Of a DNA stretch of 64,000 bases, positions 27,219-37,400 are shown one piece after another. The stretch comes from Elusimicrobiales bacterium (lineage in GTDB: Bacteria > Elusimicrobiota > Elusimicrobia > Elusimicrobiales > UBA9959), in assembly GCA_024681855.1 (NCBI GenBank), contig JAILAB010000058.1, forward strand, positions 1 through 64,000, read 5' to 3'. Made by a program: the position numbers and the translations under genes. Numbering within the stretch: position 1 is the stretch's first letter; every line of letters begins with the position of its first letter. The notes under the pieces were generated by a model, which worked only from the letters and a program-made list of their open reading frames with translations, ran no database searches and had not been told where the DNA came from.

Positions 27219-28499
27219 ATGTCTGTTTATAAGTATAAGAATTTGGAAGGCAAAGAATTTGAAGCGGCAAATATGAAGGATATTCTGCTGTGCCTTGATG
27301 TGGCTCTTTTTTTCATTTTTCTTTCCGATATAGAGCAAAAAGGTTCTTTTTTCCGCTGGCTTCAGGAAAATTATCCTGAAAAATGCAAAAAGGTCATGAA
27401 TCTGATGAGCCTGTCGGACTCAACGCTTAAAGATTTGTTTCCGGCCCTTTTTGGAGAGGAGGAGCTTACAGAGCCTTATGCTGATGCGCTTATGTCCTTG
27501 CTTTATTTTTCCGGCCGGGTTAAAGATATGGATTTCCTTACGCCAGATGCCCTTGCTTTGCTTGTGAAAGCATCTATGGCTGGCAGCGGCAGCGCGGATT
27601 TCTGTCTCGGAATAGCTTGGAGAGATTCTGTTGGCGGAATAAAAAAAGACATGGCAAAAGCTTTTGATTATTTCCAAAGCGGCATTGCCAGAAATAATGG
27701 CCGCTGCATTAATGAGATGGCCTATCATTATATGCTTGGCCAGGGAGTCAAAGTTAATTTTAAGGAAGCGCTCCGTTTGGGATACCTTGCCGCAGAACAG
27801 AAAATACCTTCCGCATTTGTTCTGCTTGGAACGCTTTATCAGTACGGCAGAGCCGTTCAGCAGGACTATGCCGAGGCCATGCGCCTTTACAGAGAGGCTG
27901 CAAGTCTTGGCAGTACGGATGCATGCAATCGCATAGGCTATCTTTATCAGCTGGGGCTTGGATGCGAGCAGTCTTATGAGGAAACAATTTCATGGTATAA
28001 GCGTTCTGCTGATGCTGGAGATTCGGTAGGGGCAAATAATCTTGCTAATCTTTATCTTAATGGCACTGGAGTAAAAAAAGACTTACAGAAGGCAATCAGG
28101 TATTATGAAATGGCCGCAGAGCTTGGGCTTGCGGCAGCGCAGGCATCTTTAGGTTCTCTGTATGCTTTTGGAGATGAGCCGGGACTGGAGAGACAGCCGG
28201 ATAAAGCTGAAAAGCTGCTGCTTGCCGCAGCGGAACAAGGCGATGCAATGTCTCAGTTCGGACTTGGCATGCTTTACCTTGAAGATGGCGAAAAACAGGA
28301 CCGTAATAAAGCTGTTGGCTATCTGGAAAAAGCTGCTGAAACAGGATATGCGGAAGCCCAATTTGTTCTTAGCCAGGAATATCTAAATAAAGACAATTCC
28401 TTTTATGACCGGGAAAAGGGAATAAAATGGCTGTGCTTAGCTGCAGATAAAGGCTTGGATGAGGCCAGGGAGGCTCTTAAAAGGCTTGGCGAAGAATAA
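27219..28499 (+). CDS. Sel1-repeat (SLR/TPR) protein
   Basis: 426 aa; repeated A-x2-LG-x-LY-x3-G-x3-x2-D-x2-A-x2-Y/W motifs (YQYGRAVQQDYAEAMRLYREAASLGSTDACNRIGYLYQLGLGCEQSYEETISWYKRSADAG). Confidence 0.9.
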   Translation: MSVYKYKNLEGKEFEAANMKDILLCLDVALFFIFLSDIEQKGSFFRWLQENYPEKCKKVMNLMSLSDSTLKDLFPALFGEEELTEPYADALMSLLYFSGRVKDMDFLTPDALALLVKASMAGSGSADFCLGIAWRDSVGGIKKDMAKAFDYFQSGIARNNGRCINEMAYHYMLGQGVKVNFKEALRLGYLAAEQKIPSAFVLLGTLYQYGRAVQQDYAEAMRLYREAASLGSTDACNRIGYLYQLGLGCEQSYEETISWYKRSADAGDSVGANNLANLYLNGTGVKKDLQKAIRYYEMAAELGLAAAQASLGSLYAFGDEPGLERQPDKAEKLLLAAAEQGDAMSQFGLGMLYLEDGEKQDRNKAVGYLEKAAETGYAEAQFVLSQEYLNKDNSFYDREKGIKWLCLAADKGLDEAREALKRLGEE

Positions 28500-28515
28500 A
28501 CTGCTTTTTTTGTAA

Positions 28516-28549
28516 TAAAAAAAGGCTGCGCTTAATGGCAGCCTTTTTT
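28516..28549. terminator. Bidirectional intrinsic terminator between convergent genes
   Basis: aaaaaaaggctgc / gcagcctttttt. Confidence 0.75.
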
Positions 28550-28570
28550 GATTTCCTTGCTTTAAAGGAT

Positions 28571-29017
28571 TTATTTCTTGACAGGAGCTTTCGGAGCTTT
28601 TGGCGCAGCAGCGGGAGCTCTCTGCGGTATGCCTATGTTGACAGGACCGCAATGTCTTACAAATCCTTCTCCTGTTACTGCAAGAGCATTCTTGCCGCAG
28701 ACAAAGAGATTGTTGTAAGTTTTTTCCGGCTGGCTGAAAAAAGCCCTGAGCATAAGATCATCTGTCTTAAGCATGACATTGCAGATCTGGTCTACTACAA
28801 TCTGTTCTTTATATTTTAAATTTAGAGACTTGTTCAGCTCTTCAATCTTTGATGCGCATTTGCCATTCTTCACAATAAATTCTTCCTGCTGGGACAGAAT
28901 GGTCTTGAAGTCATTGGCAATTGCCTTTGCTTTTTTTGTTTCCTGTGTTTCAGATGGGCACTGGCAGCAAGCGGCAAGACAAGCCAGGCTGGTAAATATA
29001 AGTAATGCTTTCTTCAT
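28571..29017 (-). CDS. Hypothetical lipoprotein
   Basis: 148 aa; lipobox LAAC; Ala/Pro/Lys-rich C-terminus; no family recognised. Confidence 0.6.
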   Translation of the reverse strand: MKKALLIFTSLACLAACCQCPSETQETKKAKAIANDFKTILSQQEEFIVKNGKCASKIEELNKSLNLKYKEQIVVDQICNVMLKTDDLMLRAFFSQPEKTYNNLFVCGKNALAVTGEGFVRHCGPVNIGIPQRAPAAAPKAPKAPVKK

Positions 29018-29356
29018 GTTTTGATCCTTCTATAATTCAATAAGTATTCCTAAAAAAACAATCGGAACGTTATTTATTGTACAACATTTGCTGCCATATT
29101 GTCTTTTTTATAGATTATGGACATAATAGCAGGCAGATTTAATCTTGTTATCTTTGTTCTTCTATGGTTCGCTCTATTTATTGTATGCTTGTTTTGCTCA
29201 AAAAAAACGCTTTTTTGGCTTTCTTATGCAGTTCAGATATAAACCTTGTTTATACTTAGGAGACCTGACTAAAAATGCTATAATTTTATTAATTACAAAT
29301 ACTGCCGGCTGTTGCCATTTTGTCTTGTGGCTTCTCCGGCATTGTATGGAGCAGAT

Positions 29357-29593
29357 ATGGTAACGGATGCATTGATAATAACCTGCATAGGAATGGGCTT
29401 TGTGTTCATTTTCCTTGGCATACTTGTCTTGGTAATGGGCCTGCTGAGCCGCATAATGCCTGTGCTTAACAGATTTATTCCTGAGCCTGTAGTGCCAGCA
29501 AAGCCTAAACCGGCAATAGCAGCGCAGGCATCAGATGCTGCAATAGCGGCAGCCGTGGCTTTGGCCTGGTATAACAGCGGAAGGAGCAAGTAA
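29357..29593 (+). CDS. oadG: Oxaloacetate decarboxylase gamma-chain-like membrane protein
   Basis: Likely start MVTDALIITCIGMGFVFIFLGILVLVMGLLSRIM; immediately upstream of oadA/oadB. Confidence 0.8.
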   Translation: MVTDALIITCIGMGFVFIFLGILVLVMGLLSRIMPVLNRFIPEPVVPAKPKPAIAAQASDAAIAAAVALAWYNSGRSK

Positions 29594-29598
29594 ACAGT

Positions 29599-31392
29599 AT
29601 GAAAAAAATTAATGTAATGGTAACTGCGTTCCGGGACGGATTCCAGTCCGTTTTCGGTGCAAGGGTTCTGCCGAAAGATTATCTTCCGGCGGTTGAAGCG
29701 GCAGCTGCTGCCGGAATTGATCATTTTGAAAGCGGCGGCGGCGCTATTTTCCAGTCCCTGTGCTTTTACTGCAACACAGACCCGTTTCAGGCAATGGACG
29801 ATTTCCGCAAGGCGGCAGGTCCTAATGCCAATCTGCAGACTCTGGCCCGCGGCGTGAACGTGGTAGGCCTTGAAAGCCAGCCTATTGATGTTATAAAACT
29901 GCACGCCAGAATGTTCAAAAAGCACGGAGTTACCACAATACGCAACTTTGATGCCCTGAATGATGAAAACAATCTGATTGAATCAGGAAAGGCCATAAAG
30001 GAAGCCGGATTAAGGCATGAGGCCGTGGTTACGCTTATGTCCCTGCCTCCGAACTGCGAAGGCTCTGACAAGGTTCATACACCGGCATTCTATCTCGGCG
30101 TAATAAAGAAACTTTTGGACGCAGGAGTAGAGTTTGACTCTCTCTGCTTTAAGGATGCTTCCGGCACTACCACGCCTGCCGTTATACGGGAGACAGTGAA
30201 ACGTGCCAGAAAGCTGCTTGGCAACAAAATGCCGATACGCTTCCATACGCATGACACAGCCGGCACAAGCATTGCCTGCTATCTTGCCGCAATAGAGGGC
30301 GGAGCAGATGCGATAGACCTCGCAATGGCCCCAGTCAGCGGCGGCACAAGCCAGCCGGACATCATTTCCATGTGGCACGCATTAAGAGGAACGGAATACG
30401 ATCTTGGATTTGACATTGACAAAATCGTCGAGGCGGAAGAGGTTTTCAAGGACTGCATGAAGGATTATTTCGTGCCGCCGGAATCAAAGGCCGTAGAGCC
30501 GCTTATACCGTATTCCCCTCTGCCAGGCGGAGCATTGACTGCGAATACACAGATGCTGCGCGACAATAAGATGATGGACAAATATCCTGCCATGCTCAAG
30601 GCCATGAAGGAAGTTGTCCGTCGCGGCGGATTCGGAACTTCCGTTACCCCGGTGTCCCAGTTCTATTCGCAGCAGGCCCTGAACAATGCCATGTTCGGCG
30701 AGTGGAAGAAAATCGCCCCCGGATACGGCAAGATGGTGCTTGGCTATTTCGGACGCACCCCGATTGAGCCTGATCCGGAAATCGTAAAGATTGCTTCCGA
30801 ACAGCTCAATATGCAGCCTACGAAGAAAACCCCGCTTGAAATCAACAATGCGGACCCCAACAAGGGTATAGAGGCCAACAAGAAAGTCCTTGAAAAAGAA
30901 GGACTGCCGATTACCGATGAGAATATATTCCTGGTGGCAACCTGCAAGGAAAAAGGCATAGCATTCCTCAAAGGACACGGCCCAGTCAACCTGCGCAAGA
31001 AAGCGGCAGCACCTGCGGCAAAGCCCGGAGAAACAAAGTTCACTGTAACCCTCAACGGCAAAGACTATAAGGTTGAAATAAAGGACAATGCCGCCGTAGT
31101 GGACGGAACCGAATATTCAGCCTCCGTAAAGGCCGGATTCGCAGGCGGAGCTTCCGCTCCTGCAGCTGCTTCCGGAACAGCGAAACAGATCAAGGCTGAG
31201 CTTCCCGGACTGGTTCTCCGCATTGAGAAGAAGCCGGGAGAGAAAGTGGCCAAGGGCGATACTGTTATAGTGCTTGAATCCATGAAAATGGAAATTCCCG
31301 TCAAGGCAGGATTTGACGGCACGGTTACAGCTATACCTGTAAGCCAGGGCGCGCAGATACAGAGCGGCGATGTTCTTGCCGAAATAGCATAA
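29599..31392 (+). CDS. oadA: Oxaloacetate decarboxylase alpha subunit with biotinyl domain
   Basis: 597 aa; TAFRDGFQSVFGARV (DGxQS), IRFHTHDTAGTSIACYLAAIEGGADAIDLAMAPVSGGTSQPD, C-terminal VIVLESMKMEIPVKAG biotinylation motif. Confidence 0.93.
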   Translation: MKKINVMVTAFRDGFQSVFGARVLPKDYLPAVEAAAAAGIDHFESGGGAIFQSLCFYCNTDPFQAMDDFRKAAGPNANLQTLARGVNVVGLESQPIDVIKLHARMFKKHGVTTIRNFDALNDENNLIESGKAIKEAGLRHEAVVTLMSLPPNCEGSDKVHTPAFYLGVIKKLLDAGVEFDSLCFKDASGTTTPAVIRETVKRARKLLGNKMPIRFHTHDTAGTSIACYLAAIEGGADAIDLAMAPVSGGTSQPDIISMWHALRGTEYDLGFDIDKIVEAEEVFKDCMKDYFVPPESKAVEPLIPYSPLPGGALTANTQMLRDNKMMDKYPAMLKAMKEVVRRGGFGTSVTPVSQFYSQQALNNAMFGEWKKIAPGYGKMVLGYFGRTPIEPDPEIVKIASEQLNMQPTKKTPLEINNADPNKGIEANKKVLEKEGLPITDENIFLVATCKEKGIAFLKGHGPVNLRKKAAAPAAKPGETKFTVTLNGKDYKVEIKDNAAVVDGTEYSASVKAGFAGGASAPAAASGTAKQIKAELPGLVLRIEKKPGEKVAKGDTVIVLESMKMEIPVKAGFDGTVTAIPVSQGAQIQSGDVLAEIA

Positions 31393-31405
31393 GGAGTATC
31401 ACACA

Positions 31406-32614
31406 ATGCAGGTATTAGACAGTTTGATATCCCTGTGGCATTCCACCGGCCTGTATAATTTTACATGGCCAAATGCCATAATGCTTGTGATATGCTTTGT
31501 GGTACTTTACCTTGGCATACGCAAGGGCTTTGAGCCGCTTCTGCTTATCCCTATAGGCTTTGGCGGCGTGCTGGCCAATATTCCGTTCCCGCCGGATGCA
31601 ATGCCGATAATAGGCCATACCATTACAGCGGTTGACCCGAACACCGGACTTGTTGCCGTGCAGACTTATGGCGGTTTCCTTGGCCAGATATTTGACTTCG
31701 GCATAAATTCAGGCATATTCCCGCTGCTCATATTCATGGGCGTGGGAGCCATGACGGACTTTGGCCCGCTTATTGCAAATCCGAAAATGGCATTTCTTGG
31801 CGGAGCGGCGCAGCTAGGCATATTCATGACGCTTATAGGCGCTATTCTGCTTAGCAAATACTGCCCCGGAATCAGCTTTACCATAAAGGATGCTGCCTCC
31901 ATAGGCATTATAGGCGGAGCTGACGGCCCTACGTCCATATTCCTGGCAAGCCGTCTCGGCACGCCGTACATTGGCGCTATCGTGGTTGCGGCTTATTCTT
32001 ATATGGCGCTTGTGCCTATAATACAGCCTCCTATTATGAGAATGCTTACCACCAAAGAGGAAAGAGCAGTAAAAATGGAACAGCTGCGTCCTGTGAGCAA
32101 GAGGGAAAAGATACTGTTCCCGCTTATAGTGCTTTTCATTTGTATGCTGTTCTTGCCTGACGCAACTCCGCTTATGGGCGCACTGTGCTTTGGCAACCTT
32201 ATAAAGGAAAGCGGCGTGACTGACCGCCTGGCAAAGACGGCCTCAAATGAGCTGATAAATATTGTTACCATTCTTCTGGGACTTTCAGTAGGTTCCAAGC
32301 TGTCTGCGGCGCAGTTCCTTACGCTTAATACAATAGGAATACTTGTCCTCGGACTGCTTGCCTTCTCTTTCGGCACTGCTGGCGGTGTTCTGCTTGCAAA
32401 ACTGTTCTACAAATGCGGCATGAAGATTAATCCGCTTATCGGTGCGGCTGGCGTTTCCGCCGTTCCTATGGCGGCCCGCGTAGTGAACAAGGTAGGCCAG
32501 GAAGAGAATCCGCAGAACTTCCTGCTCATGCATGCCATGGGTCCGAATGTGTCAGGCGTTATCGGCAGCGCTGTAGCTGCCGGCATACTGCTTGCCATTT
32601 GCGGCAGAATGTAA
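31406..32614 (+). CDS. oadB: Sodium-pumping oxaloacetate decarboxylase beta subunit
   Basis: 402 aa; GVGAMTDFGPLIANPKMAFLGGAAQLGIF, ASIGIIGGADGPTSIFLASRL, IGAAGVSAVPMAARVVNKVGQEENPQNFLLMHAMGPNVSGVIGSAVAAG. Confidence 0.95.
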   Translation: MQVLDSLISLWHSTGLYNFTWPNAIMLVICFVVLYLGIRKGFEPLLLIPIGFGGVLANIPFPPDAMPIIGHTITAVDPNTGLVAVQTYGGFLGQIFDFGINSGIFPLLIFMGVGAMTDFGPLIANPKMAFLGGAAQLGIFMTLIGAILLSKYCPGISFTIKDAASIGIIGGADGPTSIFLASRLGTPYIGAIVVAAYSYMALVPIIQPPIMRMLTTKEERAVKMEQLRPVSKREKILFPLIVLFICMLFLPDATPLMGALCFGNLIKESGVTDRLAKTASNELINIVTILLGLSVGSKLSAAQFLTLNTIGILVLGLLAFSFGTAGGVLLAKLFYKCGMKINPLIGAAGVSAVPMAARVVNKVGQEENPQNFLLMHAMGPNVSGVIGSAVAAGILLAICGRM

Positions 32615-32633
32615 AGCTTAAGTGCCTTAATGG

Positions 32634-32666
32634 AAATGCCGGACAAATAACTGTCCGGCATTTTTT
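32634..32666 (+). terminator. Intrinsic terminator of the oadGAB operon
   Basis: aaatgccggaca / tgtccggcattt stem followed by a T-tract. Confidence 0.8.
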
Positions 32667-32817
32667 ATTTATTATTTTTGTTCCGATAATACTCTATGTG
32701 ATTTGAGCCGCTTACCTTAAAATTAGCTTAGCCATGAATAAAGAGACTAATATCTTTTTTTAATTTCAATATGTCGGCTTAATATGATTGCAGAACATTA
32801 ACAAGGACATTCTTTCC

Positions 32818-33780
32818 ATGCCTGATTTTAATATCATTAAATTTGAAAAACTTGATTCCACAAATCTTTTTGCATTAAGGGAATTTGAATCATTGCCTGA
32901 CGGAACTGTGATACTTGCCGGAATGCAGACTGCAGGAAGGGGACGCATGGGCAGGCATTGGCTTTCTGAAGGAAAGGGCATATATTTTACTGTGGTTTTG
33001 AAAAATGCTGCGCGGATTGAATATTATGCAGCATTTTCTCATCTTATGGCCATAAGCGTATGCGAAGCATTAGAGCATTGCGGTTTGTCCCCGCAGGTAA
33101 AATGGCCAAATGACGTGTTATGCTCCGGGCCATTTCATAATCAGCCGGGCAAAATATGCGGCATGCTGTCGCAGGCTGCTTCTGGCCCGCGCGGCATACT
33201 TGGCATTGCCTTAGGCTGCGGCATTAACTATTCTCAGACTGCCGCAGATTTTGGCGGTGTTATGTACCCTGCCGTATCAGTTCGCATGCTGGCTGATGAA
33301 AAACATAGTGAGTCTGCCCAGGGAGGGAAGTCCAATACGGGAAAAGAAAATCTTGTTGCGGAAGAGAATGTGCAGGCTTGCGATAATGGCATAAAAAGCA
33401 TAGATTCTGCTATGATTCCGGGAAAACAGGGATTTCTTGAAATGGTTCTTGAATTTTTCTTCAAAAGAAAAAGAAATTTTGAGGAAAAAGGATTCGCCTC
33501 CATTTATGATGAATATCTTCAGCGCTGCCATTTTCTTGGAAAAGAAATAAAAATTTCCGCAAATGCGGGAATTAAGCCTGCCTGGAATTTGCCTGGAAAA
33601 AACTTGGATTCAGCCAGCATGTCTGGCAGCAAAACTATGCTTGGCAATGATATTTCTGCTGATGAAAACATGCCGGCAAAATATAGCGCAATAGCGAAAG
33701 CTGTAAATATGGACGGTACACTGACAATAATTCGCAATGGACATGAGACCGTGCTTGCTGCGGCTGACATACTGCCATAG
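32818..33780 (+). CDS. birA: Biotin--[acetyl-CoA-carboxylase] ligase
   Basis: MPDFNIIKFEKLDSTNLFALREF...GRGRMGRHWLSEGKGIYFTVVL...VKWPNDVLC...KICGMLSQ...LGIALGCGINYSQ. ORF track starts at 32788. Confidence 0.88.
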   Translation: MPDFNIIKFEKLDSTNLFALREFESLPDGTVILAGMQTAGRGRMGRHWLSEGKGIYFTVVLKNAARIEYYAAFSHLMAISVCEALEHCGLSPQVKWPNDVLCSGPFHNQPGKICGMLSQAASGPRGILGIALGCGINYSQTAADFGGVMYPAVSVRMLADEKHSESAQGGKSNTGKENLVAEENVQACDNGIKSIDSAMIPGKQGFLEMVLEFFFKRKRNFEEKGFASIYDEYLQRCHFLGKEIKISANAGIKPAWNLPGKNLDSASMSGSKTMLGNDISADENMPAKYSAIAKAVNMDGTLTIIRNGHETVLAAADILP

Positions 33781-34078
33781 TCTGTTTTTTGGGGTTCGCT
33801 TTTGGAGCGGGAAAAGCATTTGATGATTACCGCATAGCCAAATTTTAGCGTAATTATGGCAATCTAAACACAGGATTATATGAAATATATATGCGTTTTT
33901 AATATTTCCCTAAAGACCATATAAAATTGATAGAATTGTTATATCGGCTTTATATATAAAAGCAGATTCCGCTTTAAACATCATGCTGTTATGAAGCGCT
34001 AAGCATAATAAGCTTTATTCTTGCCAAGTGTTTACTTGATGTTTTTGCGGAAAAGAGATGTCTGAAAAGGAGATAAAA

Positions 34079-34243
34079 ATGGATAAGAAATATGTTTGCC
34101 AGCCATGCGGCTGGGTTTATGATCCTGAGCTGGGAGACCCTGATAACGGCATTCCTCCGGGCACGAAATTTGAGGACCTTCCTGAAGACTGGGTATGCCC
34201 TGTCTGCGGTGCGCCCAAAAGCGAATTTTCCCCAGAGAATTAA
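34079..34243 (+). CDS. Rubredoxin
   Basis: [54 protein letters not shown], two CxxC pairs; internal Met preceded by aaaaggag. Confidence 0.95.
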   Translation: MDKKYVCQPCGWVYDPELGDPDNGIPPGTKFEDLPEDWVCPVCGAPKSEFSPEN

Positions 34244-34427
34244 TTGTATTATAAGGCATGGCCTGCCTTAGCCGCAAGCTTTGCCTTGCCTAAATCCCCT
34301 TTTTTTAAACGGGGATTTTTATTTAATGGCTTATTATATGACTAAACCAGGCTTAGATTTGCCGGTTTGCTAATAACTTATAATAAGTTTTTAATAATGC
34401 CCGTTTTATTGGCTGCAGGAGTCCCTT

Positions 34428-37400
34428 ATGGCTGTTGAATTTGTCCATCTTCATAATCATACCGAATATTCCATGCTTGACGGCATGCTTCGCATTCTTG
34501 ACCTGAAAGGAAAGAAGCCTTCTGATTTCCTTAAAAGACTGGGCGAAAGAAAAGTGCCGGCCATGGCTATAACAGATCATGGCAATATGTATGGCGCTAT
34601 GGAATTTTATTTCAACTGCCAGAAGGTCGGAGTGAAGCCAATAATCGGCTGCGAAGTGTATCAGGCACCGGGCGGCAGGGACAGGCATGACAAAAGCACG
34701 AAAGCTGGCGAAAACCGCCATCTCACCGTTCTGGCTAAGGACAATAAGGGTTATCGGAATCTGATGCATCTTGTTTCAGATGCTTTTACGGAAGGCACTC
34801 ACTATAAGCCCAGAATAGATTTCGGCACTCTGGAAAAATATCATGAGGGCCTTATATGTCTTTCAGGCTGCCTTGCCGGAGAAATATCTCAGCTATGTCT
34901 TGCCGGAAACATAGACCAGGCTGTGCAATATGCCGGCAGATATTCCGAAATACTTGGAAAAGGCAATTTTTATATTGAGATAATGGATCATAATATTCCC
35001 GATGAGAGCCGGGCCAGGGCAGGTTTGCTGGAAGTTTCTCGCCGCACAGGCTTGCCGCTTGTTGCCACAAATGACTGCCATTATGAAAAAGAAGGGGATT
35101 GGGAGCTTCAGGACGTGAGCATATGCATAGGAACAAAGCGTAAGCTGAATGATCCTGACAGAATGAGGGCTTTCCGCGAACTCTATTTCAAAAGCCCGGA
35201 GCAGATGGCGGCTCTTTTCAAAGATGTGCCAGAAGCTATAAAGAACACAATAGTAATTGCGGAACAGTGCAATGTAAGCATAGAAACAGGAAAGCTTCAT
35301 TTGCCCGAATTTCCGATACCGGAAAAATACCATACGCCGGAATGCGGCGATGAGGGGGACTATTACTATCTTCGCGATTTATGTGAGGAGGGGCTTAAAA
35401 AGAAACTTCCTAATGCCGATAAAAAATATCATGACCGCCTGGAATTTGAGCTTAGCGTAATAAGAAAAATGGGTTTTTCAAGCTATTTTCTTATAGTGCG
35501 GGACTTCATAGCTCATGCCAGGTCAAAAGGCATAGCGGTAGGCCCCGGAAGAGGCTCTGGCGCAGGGGCCCTGGTCGCATACACTCTGGACATAACCAGG
35601 GTTGACCCTCTGCCTTTTTCACTGCTGTTTGAAAGATTTCTGAATCCTGGACGCAAGAGCATGCCCGACCTTGACATAGACTTTGATGAAGAAAGGAGAG
35701 AAGAGGTTATTGACTATGTGCGACAGAAATACGGCAAGGATCATGTGGCCCGTATAATAACTTATGGCACAATGGCAGCCAAGAATGCCATAAAAGACGT
35801 GGGCAGGGCGATGGACATTCCTCTTACGGAAATAAATGCCATTACAAAACTGATACCAGATAAGACCCATCTGTATGAAACAATAGCCCCGATAGATCCC
35901 GGCAGAAAAGATAATACGGGCGTGCCTGAACTGATTGAGAAAACCAGAGATCCTAAAATAAAGAAGCTTTTTGAATATGCCATGGGGCTTGAGGGGCTTC
36001 CAAGGCAGGAGGGCATACATGCCTGCGGCGTTATCGTTTCCCCGGAGGAAATACTTAATTATGCTCCGCTTTCAAACCGCAATAATAAAAATGCCGTAAC
36101 CACGCAGTATGACGGCCCGATGCTTGGCGATACGCTCGGCCTGCTGAAAGTGGACTTTTTGGGACTGCGCACGCTTAATGTGATAGAAATGGCTTGCGAT
36201 TTCATAAGGAAAAACGGCAAGCCGGATTTTGACATTTATGACATTCCTCTTGACGATAAGAAGACTTATGACATGATGAGCGAGGGGAAAACAGTTGGAG
36301 TGTTCCAGCTTGAAAGTTCCGGCATGCGCGAGCTGGTGCGCCGCCTGCATCCTAATGTGTTTTCGGACATTTCAGCGCTTGTGGCGCTTTACCGGCCAGG
36401 ACCGCTGCAGTCAGGATTTACGGATCAGTTCGTTGAATGCAAAAACGGAGCGGAAGTAAAATATGACCATCCTCTTATGGAGCCTGTTCTGAAAGACACC
36501 TATGGCACAATGGTGTATCAGGAGCAGGTCATGGAAATTTCCAAGCGCATGGCAAATTTCACGCCTAGCGAAGCTGATGACCTGCGCAAGGCCATGGGCA
36601 AGAAAAAACTGGAAGTGATGGAGAAAATGAAAGGGAAGTTCATAGAGCAGTCCCATAAATTCCATGACGTGCCGGAAAAGCTTTCAGCAAGCATTTTTGA
36701 CAAAATGGCTGCCTTTGCCGGATATGGCTTTAATAAATCCCATTCAGTGGCATACGCTTTAGTATCATATCAGACGGCATGGCTTAGGGCAAATTATCCC
36801 ACCGAGTTTTTTGCCGGACTTATGAGCTCTGAAATAGGCAATAGCCCGATGGGCTCTGCGGAAAAGGAAAATAAGATTGTAACTTACATAGGCGAATGCC
36901 AGGATTTGGGCATAGAAGTGAGAGGCCCTGATATAAACCATTCTTTCCATAAGTTCGCCATAGAAAGAGAACTTGATAAAGACGGGCAGCCCAAGGCCAG
37001 CATAAGGATTTCCCTTGCCGCCATACGCAATGTGGGCGAGGGCATGGCGGAAGAGATAGTGAAAGAAAGGGAGAAGAACGGCCCGTTCAAGTCCTTTGAG
37101 GAATTTACTATGCGCGTAGATTCTAAACAGCTAAATAAGCGCTGTCTTGAAGCTCTTTCCAAGGCTGGAGCTTTTGACTGTCTTTATGAAGCCCCGACTG
37201 TGTCTGGCAGGAGAGGCAAGGCTGTTCAGGCGGTAATGGATTTTTGCGAGGGTTCAGGAAAGAAGAACTTTGACCCTAATCAGTCCATGCTTTTCGGCAT
37301 GCCGGAAGAGGAAGAAAATACAATGGCTTATACGGAGACCATGATGCTTAAAGATGAATATGAGTTTTTAGGCATGTATCTTTCCGGCCATCCGCTTAAC

